From Lachnospiraceae bacterium MD308 (GTDB lineage: Bacteria; Bacillota; Clostridia; Lachnospirales; Lachnospiraceae): 64,000 nucleotides of DNA. The translations under genes and the position numbers were made by a program. Of this stretch, positions 25,719 through 33,567 are shown piece by piece. The DNA lies in the NCBI GenBank assembly GCA_000403475.2, contig KE159796.1, positions 901,736 to 965,735 of the forward strand, in the 5' to 3' direction. Position 1 is the stretch's first letter, and each line of letters starts with the position of its first letter. Below the pieces are notes generated by a model, which searched no databases, was not told the origin of the DNA, and was given only the letters and a program-made list of their open reading frames with translations.

Positions 25719-27212
25719 TCATACTGGTAACGGTTTCATCTCCCCGATATAATAAAAGCCTTTGCACTCTTTTAAGAATACATTCACATATTCCCCAATC
25801 AACTCCCGGCTTCCCGGAAAATGTACCAGCAAATTATTGCCAAGCCTTCCCGTAACCATAGAATCATCTTGTTCGCTTACAGACTCCACAAGGACTTCCT
25901 GTACGGTTTTCTCATGTACTGCACACATCTCTCCCGCAATTTTCTGAACTTCTTTAAGCAATCGCTCAAAACGGTCTTTGATAATCTCGTCAGGCACCTG
26001 TTCATCCATAACGGCAGCAGGTGTTCCCGAACGTTTTGAGTAGATAAATGTAAAAGCACTGTCATACCGGACCTGCCTGACAATATCCAGTGTCTCCTGA
26101 AAATCCTCCTCCGTCTCCCCCGGAAATCCTACAATGATATCTGTGGTGAGAGAGATTCCCGGCACAGCACGCTTAAGCTTCTCTGTCAGCTCAAGATACT
26201 GCTCCTTCGTATACCGACGATTCATCTTCTCAAGAATACGTGTGCTTCCCGACTGTACCGGAAGATGAAGATGACGGCATATCTTCTTTGAACTTCCCAT
26301 AACTTCAATAAGCTCATCTGATAAATCTTTCGGATGTGAAGTCATAAAACGAATACGCTTTAACCCCTGAATCTTTTCAATCTCCATAAGAAGCTGTGCA
26401 AATGATATCGGCGCATCCAAAGTCTTGCCGTAAGAATTAACATTCTGCCCCAAAAGCATCACTTCCGTCACGCCGTCCGCAACGAGGCGCTCAATCTCCC
26501 GGATAATGGCTTTCGGTTCACGGCTTCTCTCCCTGCCCCTTACATACGGAACAATGCAATAGCTGCAAAAATTGTTGCATCCGAACATAATATTTATGCC
26601 GGACTTAAACGGATATTTCCGCTCATTCGGAAGGTTTTCTACAATTTTATCGGTATCCTTCCAAATATCTATAACCATCCGTCCCGCCTCAAAACGGGCA
26701 GCCAAAAGCTCTGCGAATTTATAGATGTTATGAGTCCCAAAGATCAGGTCAACAAAAGAATAGCTTTTCTTTAACTTTTCCACCACCTCCGGCTCTTGCA
26801 TCATACAGCCGCACAAACCAATCATCATATGAGGATACTTTTTCTTGCGGGGCTTTAACTGTCCGAGCCTCCCATACACCCGCGTATTGGCATTCTCGCG
26901 GACGGTACACGTATTATAGATGACAAAGTCCGCATGTTCCTCCTGCTCCTCTATGTATCCGATGTCCTTAAGAATCCCTCTCAATTTTTCAGAATCCCTG
27001 GCATTCATCTGACAGCCGAAGGTCGTGACACATGCGGTAGGGCGGCGTCCGTATTTTTGCTCAAAATCCTTTACCCACTCCCGGCACTTTGTCATAAAAT
27101 AATATTGTCTGGCCGGTTCCTCTGTAGGCGGTTCTGCATGAATGTCTATTTTATCTAAATCAATTTCCTGATACATTTCTCTTGACTTTTCCTTTTCTAA
27201 ATGTGATTTCAC
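25719..27212 (-). CDS. miaB: tRNA-2-methylthio-N6-dimethylallyladenosine synthase
   Basis: A 497-residue radical SAM methylthiotransferase completing the ms2i6A37 modification begun by MiaA. The N-terminal UPF0004 domain has its cluster cysteines in TFGCQMN, YNTCTVRE and GLCGCMMQ. The radical SAM motif is CNNFCSYC, and a TRAM domain closes the protein. It is longer than E. coli MiaB (474) by an N-terminal extension of about 60 residues, as is usual in Clostridia. It overlaps the DUF4250 gene by 4 bp. Confidence 0.96.
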   Translation of the reverse strand: MKSHLEKEKSREMYQEIDLDKIDIHAEPPTEEPARQYYFMTKCREWVKDFEQKYGRRPTACVTTFGCQMNARDSEKLRGILKDIGYIEEQEEHADFVIYNTCTVRENANTRVYGRLGQLKPRKKKYPHMMIGLCGCMMQEPEVVEKLKKSYSFVDLIFGTHNIYKFAELLAARFEAGRMVIDIWKDTDKIVENLPNERKYPFKSGINIMFGCNNFCSYCIVPYVRGRERSREPKAIIREIERLVADGVTEVMLLGQNVNSYGKTLDAPISFAQLLMEIEKIQGLKRIRFMTSHPKDLSDELIEVMGSSKKICRHLHLPVQSGSTRILEKMNRRYTKEQYLELTEKLKRAVPGISLTTDIIVGFPGETEEDFQETLDIVRQVRYDSAFTFIYSKRSGTPAAVMDEQVPDEIIKDRFERLLKEVQKIAGEMCAVHEKTVQEVLVESVSEQDDSMVTGRLGNNLLVHFPGSRELIGEYVNVFLKECKGFYYIGEMKPLPV

Positions 27213-27403
27213 ACAAACTGATTCTTTCCTTCATCATATTCATAATCAATGCTCCTTAACGCATCGATTATCATATCCTTCTCCACCGCTTTGTCCTTAC
27301 ACAAAACATCCAGAGAAGGATAATAATCACGAAGCTCCGTGTTCACTACACTTAACATCAGCACCGGGTCTTTCGGCAAACTATCCATCTCAATACTCTC
27401 CAT
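27209..27403 (-). CDS. DUF4250 small protein
   Basis: A 64-residue acidic protein with the LPKDPVMLLS-like opening (LPKDPVLMLSVVNTELRDYY), which marks DUF4250, a family of Firmicutes with unknown function. It is coupled to miaB by an ATGA overlap, so it is probably made together with the tRNA-modification enzyme. Confidence 0.85.
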   Translation of the reverse strand: MESIEMDSLPKDPVLMLSVVNTELRDYYPSLDVLCKDKAVEKDMIIDALRSIDYEYDEGKNQFV

Positions 27404-27410
27404 TCATCAA

Positions 27411-27989
27411 TTAGTATACAACTTTTTCTGTAAACACCATATCCATCTTACAGTCACACTCTTCTGCCGGTATCCGATCCACAAGCTGAATATCGAATGC
27501 AATTCCCAGCTTGACAAGGTTAGGATGCGCACTGAGATAACGGTCATAGAATCCCTTCCCGTATCCAATCCGGTTACGCATACAGTCAAATGCAATTCCC
27601 GGCACAATCACAAGGCCGTCATTCCCGGGAGCTTTAATTCCTTCGCCGGAAGGCTCCAGGATTCCAAAAGTGCCCCGTACAAGCTCTTTTTCTGACTCCA
27701 CCAGATAAAAATCCATCTCTCCGCCGGATACTCTCGGCAGCCAGATATCTTTCCCCAGACGCCACGCCTCATCAATAATTTGCTCGGTTCCTACCTCGCC
27801 GTCAAAATCCATATAGCAGAAAAGATCCGTTGCTTCCCTGAAATAATCGCTTGCAATCACCTTCCCTGCAATGACCTCGGTCGCCGCATGCCATTCATCC
27901 GCCCCGATACCGGCGCGGAGTTTTCGTATCTGTTCTCTAATTTCCTGTTTTGTTTCCAAATTTCTCACCCAAATCTGTAATACTTCCAT
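27411..27989 (-). CDS. 5-formyltetrahydrofolate cyclo-ligase
   Basis: A cytoplasmic enzyme that returns 5-formyl-THF to 5,10-methenyl-THF using ATP. The signature GYGKGFYDRYLS near residue 145 and the PGIAFDCMRNRIG segment are clear. The frame starts at ATG 27989 with GGGAGG only three bases away, while an in-frame TTG about 10 codons later (before ETKQEIREQ) may be the true start. It overlaps the DUF896 gene by about 50 bp if the longer form is used. Confidence 0.9.
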   Translation of the reverse strand: MEVLQIWVRNLETKQEIREQIRKLRAGIGADEWHAATEVIAGKVIASDYFREATDLFCYMDFDGEVGTEQIIDEAWRLGKDIWLPRVSGGEMDFYLVESEKELVRGTFGILEPSGEGIKAPGNDGLVIVPGIAFDCMRNRIGYGKGFYDRYLSAHPNLVKLGIAFDIQLVDRIPAEECDCKMDMVFTEKVVY

Positions 27990-28158
27990 CAGCCTCCCTG
28001 ATGGAGATGTTGTTAAGCTGTCCTCTTAAGCTGCGTTTGAAAGAATCCACATATTCCTTCCGAAGTATCTGCTGCTCTTTAAGTTCAGCCTCCGTCAGAC
28101 CTTCCTCTTTTGATTTATGGTACAGTTCATTTATGCGTGCGATGCTTTTTTTATCCAT
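27937..28158 (-). CDS. DUF896 (YnzC-like) protein
   Basis: A 73-residue helical protein with the RINELYHKSKEEGLTEAE and EQQILRKEYVDSFKRSLRGQL segments of DUF896 (B. subtilis YnzC/YneB relatives). Those homologues form a helical hairpin and have been linked to the SOS response in Bacillus. Complete; overlaps the start of the cyclo-ligase gene. Confidence 0.9.
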   Translation of the reverse strand: MDKKSIARINELYHKSKEEGLTEAELKEQQILRKEYVDSFKRSLRGQLNNISIREADGSITDLGEKFGNKTGN

Positions 28159-28251
28159 ATTCCCGACCTCTGCTGTATATTTAAAAAACTTTTCTTATCT
28201 TACACTAAAATGTTCCCAAAGTCCAGCATTATATTTTATCCTGATATATAA

Positions 28252-28629
28252 TCAACTTGAGTAATTCTCAAGGAATCCATAGAGTTCCTCCTGATTCTCA
28301 ATATATTTTCCGTTGGCAATCTCCTCTCTTACCGCCTCCGGAAGTTCCTCGCACAAAATATCCGTATATTCATAGGCAGTTTTCTTATCGCTCAGAAAAA
28401 CAACCACATACCCGTTCACGTTTTTCAGATAATAGCAGTCCTCCTTCAAGGCATGTCCATCCGCCGTCACTGTCTCCTCGGCCTGGGCTTTCTTTACTTC
28501 CTCTACTGCCAAAAGCCTTGCCTCTAACTTTCGTCTGGCAGCACGATAGCTGTATTGGCAGGCAAATGTAACCGCCAGTGCCAAAATCAGCACAACAGAA
28601 AGAAAACCAATTCCATATTTATTCCTCAT
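28252..28629 (-). CDS. BofC-like membrane-anchored protein of unknown function
   Basis: A 125-residue protein with an N-terminal membrane helix (about 7-25), a short charged linker and a C-terminal domain containing YYLKNVNGYVVVFLSDKK. This resembles the C-terminal domain of BofC, the forespore regulator of SpoIVB signalling. The match is by eye only. The ATG follows AAAGGAG. Lies between the flippase and DUF896 genes. Confidence 0.6.
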   Translation of the reverse strand: MRNKYGIGFLSVVLILALAVTFACQYSYRAARRKLEARLLAVEEVKKAQAEETVTADGHALKEDCYYLKNVNGYVVVFLSDKKTAYEYTDILCEELPEAVREEIANGKYIENQEELYGFLENYSS

Positions 28630-28678
28630 AACGCCAACTCCTTTTTTCCATAAGTATTGGCAATTTTGAGCAATTTAT

Positions 28679-30325
28679 TCAAAACAAGTGAACCTTGCGG
28701 CAGAGCTTTGCAAGCAAAGCGCCCTTAGGCATCTCCATCATCTCTTCCTCTGTAATACCTCCTAAAAGCACAAGTCCTGAGCCGTAGACGATCACTGCCA
28801 CCGGCAGGGCGATCACTGTCGCAATCTTAGCGCCGACAATAAACTTAAAGGCTGAATATGTGCCCAGCGCTGCAATTCCCATAAGGGCAGACGCCAAAAG
28901 CGGGATGGCAAATGTCCGTTTTTGCTCCTGTACATAACCTACTTTCTGACGAAGCGCATGGGAATTCAGCATAGAGGCACAGGCGGCAAAGACAATCTTG
29001 CTCACTACAACTCCGTAAATCCCCCACTGGAACACCACCATCATAATAAACAGCGACACCATATGTACAACCAGCGAAACAGAAGCGCTTTTTACCGGAA
29101 TCATCATATTGTCAAGCCCCTGGTGCACCGCATTCGTCACCGTAGACAGACAATAAAATATAACAGAGATTGCGCCGATCTGCAGCATCTTCGCCGACAC
29201 ATTATTATTTTCAGTAAAAAAGATCAAATCCAGGAGAGGCTTTGCCAGCACCAAAAGTCCTACGGCACTCGGAATGGCAATCAGCATATTGAACCGCACA
29301 AACATAGAGATCTTATCGTTCACCTGACGTTTATTCCCGGATTTTACCGTGGCTACCAGACTGGGGACAAGGGACGCCCCGAGCGCATTGGAAAACGCCA
29401 GCGGCACATTGATCAGTGTGTCGTATTTTCCGCTTAAGATACCTAAAAGCCCTGCATACTCACTCTCTGCGTGTCCCTGGGCAGACATGATCTTTCCAAA
29501 CATGGCGTTGTCAATCACTCCGCTGAGATTGTAGACCGTAGAGCTTAGAAGCACCGGCGCAATCGTATAAAGAAGCGCCCGGAAGATATGTTCATAGCTC
29601 TCCCGTCTTCTCGTCCGGTCACGGCGCCGCTGCCGCTTCATGACCCTCTGATACACTGCAAATATAAACATCAGAAACAGCAGCGCAGAAGCTGCTCCGG
29701 CAACTGTTCCAATCGTTCCGCCCATCGCCGCCATAGCCAATGAAAAATCATTGCCCTTTTTCGCTGCCTTCGCCATCTTAAGCAAAAAGAAAGCCCCAAG
29801 AATACTGACCGCCGCATTGACAATCTGCTCTAACACCTGGGAAATCGCCGTGGGAATCATAGATTTGTTTCCCTGGAAGAAACCGCGGAATACGCCGAGT
29901 ATCGCAACCACCAAAATACAGGGCGCAAGCACCCTGAGCGCGTAGGAACTCAATTTCATAGCCATAATATGAGTGGCAATAAAATCCGCTCCTAAAAAAA
30001 TAAGCAACGCCGCACTTCCTCCCACCGTAAAGGCAAAAGAAAGAGCAATCTTAAACACCTTGTGGGCATTTCGGTACTGCCCGGTGGCATTTCTCGCCGA
30101 GACCAGCTTCGACACTGCCAGCGGCAGGCTGTAGGAAGTCAGTGTCAGGGCGATGGCGTAGACCTGAAAAGCAACGCCATAATAACCCATCCCTTTATCC
30201 CCGAGTATATTTACAAGCGGAACTCTGTACACCGCACCGATAATCTTCGTAATCACCCCGGCAATGGCAAGAAATGAACCTTGCATAATAAGTGACTTGT
30301 CTGAATTTTTCTTAACTTTAGCCAT
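28679..30325 (-). CDS. SpoVB/MurJ-like polysaccharide (lipid II) flippase family protein
   Basis: A 548-residue membrane protein of the MATE/MOP superfamily with about 14 helices and the GSFLAIAGVITKIIGAVYRVP opening common to SpoVB, YtgP and clostridial polysaccharide biosynthesis proteins. B. subtilis YtgP (MurJ) moves lipid II and SpoVB acts in spore cortex synthesis; sequence alone does not separate these roles. A basic loop (about 228-242, KRQRRRDRTRRRE) lies mid-protein. Monocistronic-looking between ybeY and the BofC-like gene. Confidence 0.85.
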   Translation of the reverse strand: MAKVKKNSDKSLIMQGSFLAIAGVITKIIGAVYRVPLVNILGDKGMGYYGVAFQVYAIALTLTSYSLPLAVSKLVSARNATGQYRNAHKVFKIALSFAFTVGGSAALLIFLGADFIATHIMAMKLSSYALRVLAPCILVVAILGVFRGFFQGNKSMIPTAISQVLEQIVNAAVSILGAFFLLKMAKAAKKGNDFSLAMAAMGGTIGTVAGAASALLFLMFIFAVYQRVMKRQRRRDRTRRRESYEHIFRALLYTIAPVLLSSTVYNLSGVIDNAMFGKIMSAQGHAESEYAGLLGILSGKYDTLINVPLAFSNALGASLVPSLVATVKSGNKRQVNDKISMFVRFNMLIAIPSAVGLLVLAKPLLDLIFFTENNNVSAKMLQIGAISVIFYCLSTVTNAVHQGLDNMMIPVKSASVSLVVHMVSLFIMMVVFQWGIYGVVVSKIVFAACASMLNSHALRQKVGYVQEQKRTFAIPLLASALMGIAALGTYSAFKFIVGAKIATVIALPVAVIVYGSGLVLLGGITEEEMMEMPKGALLAKLCRKVHLF

Positions 30326-30352
30326 AGTTTAACCCCATCATAAAGTTATATG

Positions 30353-30850
30353 CTACTCTCTCAAAATTTCCAGCTTTTCTAATATCTCTTTCTGCATCCG
30401 CTCCATGACCAGGCGCTCATCCTCCTCCATATGGTCATATCCTGTCAAATGCAGTACAGAATGTGTGATCAAAAAGGCAAATTCCCGCAAGACACTGTGT
30501 CCATATTCCGCCGCCTGAGACAGTACCCTGTCTTTCGAAATCACGATATCCCCCAAAAGCAGCTCCCCGCTCTCCGGATGAAAGCAGTCATTGCGCTCCT
30601 CAAGAAAGCCAAACTCTCCTGGCGCTTCAAAATCCGTCATAGGAAAAGAAAGGACATCCGTTGCCCGGTCCGTACTTCGAAACTCCCGGTTCATCTGCCA
30701 AATCTCCTCATCTGTAGTAAGAAGCAAATTTACTTCCGCCTCATAAGGACACCCAATATAATCAAGGGCTTCCAGCATGACCCTCCCGGCAAGTGATTCA
30801 CATGCCAGAGGGAGCTGCACATCCCCTTCTTCTTCAAAATTCAATGTCAT
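30353..30850 (-). CDS. ybeY: Endoribonuclease YbeY (rRNA maturation)
   Basis: A 165-residue zinc-dependent RNase involved in 16S rRNA 3' maturation and ribosome quality control. The metal motif HSVLHLTGYDH (near residue 127) and the FRSTDRATDVLSFP segment are present. It overlaps phoH by 4 bp with its own AAGGAG site, the conserved phoH-ybeY pairing. Confidence 0.96.
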   Translation of the reverse strand: MTLNFEEEGDVQLPLACESLAGRVMLEALDYIGCPYEAEVNLLLTTDEEIWQMNREFRSTDRATDVLSFPMTDFEAPGEFGFLEERNDCFHPESGELLLGDIVISKDRVLSQAAEYGHSVLREFAFLITHSVLHLTGYDHMEEDERLVMERMQKEILEKLEILRE

Positions 30851-31842
30851 GACCTTCTCCTTGGTTTTTTTCTCTTACTTTTCTCCATACTGCTCTCGTA
30901 CACTTCATACGCCTTAACAATCTTCTGGACAAGCGGATGACGCACAACATCCTTGCTCGTAAGGCGGCATACACTGATATCCTCTATATTCTTCACTACA
31001 TTTACAGCCACATCAAGACCGGAGAGCTGTCCCGCTGCCAAGTCTTTTTGAGTCTCATCACCGGTGATAACAACCTTAGAACCAAAGCCAATCCTGGTAA
31101 GAAACATCTTCATCTGCGCCGGAGTCGTGTTCTGTGCCTCGTCAAGTATGATAAATGCATTATCTAACGTCCGCCCGCGCATATAAGCAAGGGGCGCCAC
31201 CTCGATCAGTCCTTTCTCCGAATTCTTAAGGAAACTTTCCGCTCCCATAATCTGATAGAGGGCATCATAAAGCGGCCTTAAATACGGATCAATCTTACTC
31301 TGCAGATCCCCCGGAAGAAAGCCGAGCTTTTCCCCCGCTTCGATCGCCGGACGAGTCAAGATAATCCTTCCCACTTCGTCATTCTTAAACGCAGTAATCG
31401 CCATAGCCATTGCAAGGTAGGTCTTGCCGGTTCCGGCCGGCCCTAATCCGAACACGATCATCTGCTTCCTTATAGCGTCCACGTATTTCTTTTGCCCCAT
31501 GGTCTTTGGCTTGATCGGCTTGCCGCCAAGGGTATGGCATATAATATCCTTATCAATCTCAAGAATATTCTCCTCACTGTCCTCCATGACAAGTGATAAT
31601 AGATAATCTACGTTCTGTTCCTGTATGATATTCCCTCTCCTGGATAACTCCGTGAGCTGCGACAGCACCCTTTTTGCCTTCTCAGCTCTTGCGCCATCCC
31701 CCATGATCTTAATGCTCTCGCCTCTGGCAACAAGCGTTACATGAAGCGCTCGCTCAATTTTTTTCATATAAGCATCGAACTGCCCGAACACATTTCCCTC
31801 GTGTTCTGCCGGAATATCAATGGTCATCTCCATCATTCCCAT
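30847..31842 (-). CDS. phoH: PhoH-like ATPase
   Basis: A 331-residue P-loop protein: N-terminal KH-like region and C-terminal PhoH domain with GPAGTGKTYLA (Walker A) and AFIILDEAQNTTP (Walker B). It is thought to act in RNA metabolism with YbeY. The ATG at 31842 overlaps the yqfD end by 26 bp, following GGAG. A basic KRKKPRRRS tail ends the protein. Confidence 0.94.
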   Translation of the reverse strand: MGMMEMTIDIPAEHEGNVFGQFDAYMKKIERALHVTLVARGESIKIMGDGARAEKAKRVLSQLTELSRRGNIIQEQNVDYLLSLVMEDSEENILEIDKDIICHTLGGKPIKPKTMGQKKYVDAIRKQMIVFGLGPAGTGKTYLAMAMAITAFKNDEVGRIILTRPAIEAGEKLGFLPGDLQSKIDPYLRPLYDALYQIMGAESFLKNSEKGLIEVAPLAYMRGRTLDNAFIILDEAQNTTPAQMKMFLTRIGFGSKVVITGDETQKDLAAGQLSGLDVAVNVVKNIEDISVCRLTSKDVVRHPLVQKIVKAYEVYESSMEKSKRKKPRRRS

Positions 31843-33121
31843 TCACTTCGTCTCCTGTCTCTTCTCCCTCGGCCTCCTTCTGCTTAGGAATCTCCAAAAG
31901 CTTAGAAGCCTTTTCTTTTCCAATAGGCATCTGAACCATCAGACTTCCCTTTGCCTCCGACTTATCCTGCCCTGTGTATATTTTAACATCATTCTCAATA
32001 ATTTCTACCCCTTTTTTCTCCAAATCTTCACAGTACCTTACAAATCTCTCCGTGAGTATCTTTTGAATCTCTTCTTTTTCATGTTGTTTTTTGTGGGGTG
32101 TATAGGGAATCGCCTCCCTCGACCACCAGAAAACCGGAATATAAAAATTGTCAAAAAACTTAAGCTGCCCTTGTTCTCCATACATGGTAAAATGCTCATA
32201 ATTATTCTTAATCCCGCCAAAAGAAAACCGGATATCTCCAAGAGACAAACTGTATTGTTTTTTACAGATATCATAATTCTCTTTTTCAATATACGTATTG
32301 CTGCAGGAATCCTTATACTTTATCTTCGTCCTGCCGATGATGTCTGCATCCGATACATGATACTGGTATCCGGTAATCTCTCCTGCGTCGTTGTTCACCG
32401 GAACCTGACCCGACACTAATACATCGCCCTTTTTTACCTTTGCCCCAATCTTAGTCTGCAGCAGGCCGTTCCGGACAATGGCGCTTACGATTGTGCAGCT
32501 TTTGTCTGCCACTATATCGACTGGCTGAACCGTCTTGTCTGTATCCTCTTTCTCCTTCCTTTCGTCCGCCGGCACTGCCGGAGAGTCTTCATTTTCCTTC
32601 ACCTGGATAATCAGACGCGTGCCCCGGATAGACGCCGACACCCATATAATATCATCATACTCTTTGCGGATATCTTTTACAATTCTCTGGCAGTTGACAT
32701 CCGACTTTGCCATCCCGTTTCGCACCGACTTCTCTTCCAAAAACTCTAACAATGTCTCGTCTGTACGGGATTTGTTCCCTGCAATGTCGATGTTCCATAT
32801 ATAATGGGACATCCAAAAGATCAGAAACACGAAGAAAAAAGCCCCGGCGAAAAAGAGCTTCCGCTTCCGGTATCGAAATAAATAAAAAGGAAGACCGGAC
32901 TTTCTTAAAATCGTAACTTTTGTTCCTGTCTTCCTGATGATCGGTTTTAACTTCCGGAAGCCGCTGATTGAAATATTCATCTCATAAGCGCCCGAAACTG
33001 CCTGAAGCCCCCACAGGTAGATGCCTCTGTGCCGGCATGCATTTAAAAATCTTTCCGTGGAATACCCCGCAATCCGGATGCGCAAATATCCTTTGATATA
33101 ACAGATAAGCCGTGACAGCAA
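31817..33121 (-). CDS. yqfD: Sporulation protein YqfD
   Basis: A 434-residue protein with one membrane helix at about 89-109 and a large extracytoplasmic part, matching YqfD, a mother-cell sporulation membrane protein required for efficient spore formation in Bacillus and Clostridium. Translation probably starts at TTG 33121 (GGAGG eight bases upstream). The conserved order yqfC-yqfD-phoH-ybeY supports the name. The C-terminus is Glu/Asp/Gly-rich. Confidence 0.92.
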   Translation of the reverse strand: MLSRLICYIKGYLRIRIAGYSTERFLNACRHRGIYLWGLQAVSGAYEMNISISGFRKLKPIIRKTGTKVTILRKSGLPFYLFRYRKRKLFFAGAFFFVFLIFWMSHYIWNIDIAGNKSRTDETLLEFLEEKSVRNGMAKSDVNCQRIVKDIRKEYDDIIWVSASIRGTRLIIQVKENEDSPAVPADERKEKEDTDKTVQPVDIVADKSCTIVSAIVRNGLLQTKIGAKVKKGDVLVSGQVPVNNDAGEITGYQYHVSDADIIGRTKIKYKDSCSNTYIEKENYDICKKQYSLSLGDIRFSFGGIKNNYEHFTMYGEQGQLKFFDNFYIPVFWWSREAIPYTPHKKQHEKEEIQKILTERFVRYCEDLEKKGVEIIENDVKIYTGQDKSEAKGSLMVQMPIGKEKASKLLEIPKQKEAEGEETGDEVNGNDGDDH

Positions 33122-33175
33122 CGATGTTTCCTCCCGTCGTCAATTCTGGAATGTTCCCCCATAAGAAAAGGGGAT

Positions 33176-33490
33176 TTAATCTGGTACTGACAGGCCTACA
33201 TATTCGATGGATATGATATGCCCGGTGACTTTCATCTCATCGTTGGTATAATAGTCAACCTTCAGATTTTTCCCGCAGATACGGATCTGTCCGTCCTTCG
33301 TATGGATACGGATCAGGCAATCTGTATATTCAATGATTCCTCTGTAATTTTCGATATTCAGTTCCATCTGCCCCACCATGGTAAGCATGGGAATGCCAAG
33401 CACCACATCTTTCGGTAGTTCAGACAGCTCTGACAGTCTATTTTTAAGGAAATTTTCTTCCCGCGCTGATACCTGCCTCTTTGCCTTCAT
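33176..33490 (-). CDS. yqfC: Sporulation protein YqfC (YabP/YqfC family)
   Basis: A small protein (104 residues from ATG 33490; 109 if the upstream ATG 33505 is used) with the YabP/YqfC core (VVLGIPMLTMVGQMELNIENY, then KTKDGQIRICG-like and a short beta-rich end). In B. subtilis yqfC and yqfD are in the SigE regulon. Neither start has a clear ribosome site. A SigE-like promoter (33519-33545) lies so close that the internal ATG gives a more normal leader. Confidence 0.88.
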   Translation of the reverse strand: MKAKRQVSAREENFLKNRLSELSELPKDVVLGIPMLTMVGQMELNIENYRGIIEYTDCLIRIHTKDGQIRICGKNLKVDYYTNDEMKVTGHIISIEYVGLSVPD

Positions 33491-33518
33491 ACAAACGCCA
33501 TTCACAGATTTTACTCAT

Positions 33519-33545
33519 AATCTATGCAGCAAAAATGCGGATTAT
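33519..33545 (-). promoter_or_regulatory. Candidate SigE (mother-cell) promoter of yqfC-yqfD
   Basis: On the minus strand ATA (33545-33543) is followed by 16 bases and CATAGATT (33526-33519), close to the SigE pattern ATA-N16/18-CATACANT. It lies 14 to 29 bp upstream of the two possible yqfC starts. Placement before a SigE-type gene raises its plausibility. Confidence 0.5.
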
Positions 33546-33567
33546 GACTGACGTAAAAGGAATTGAC

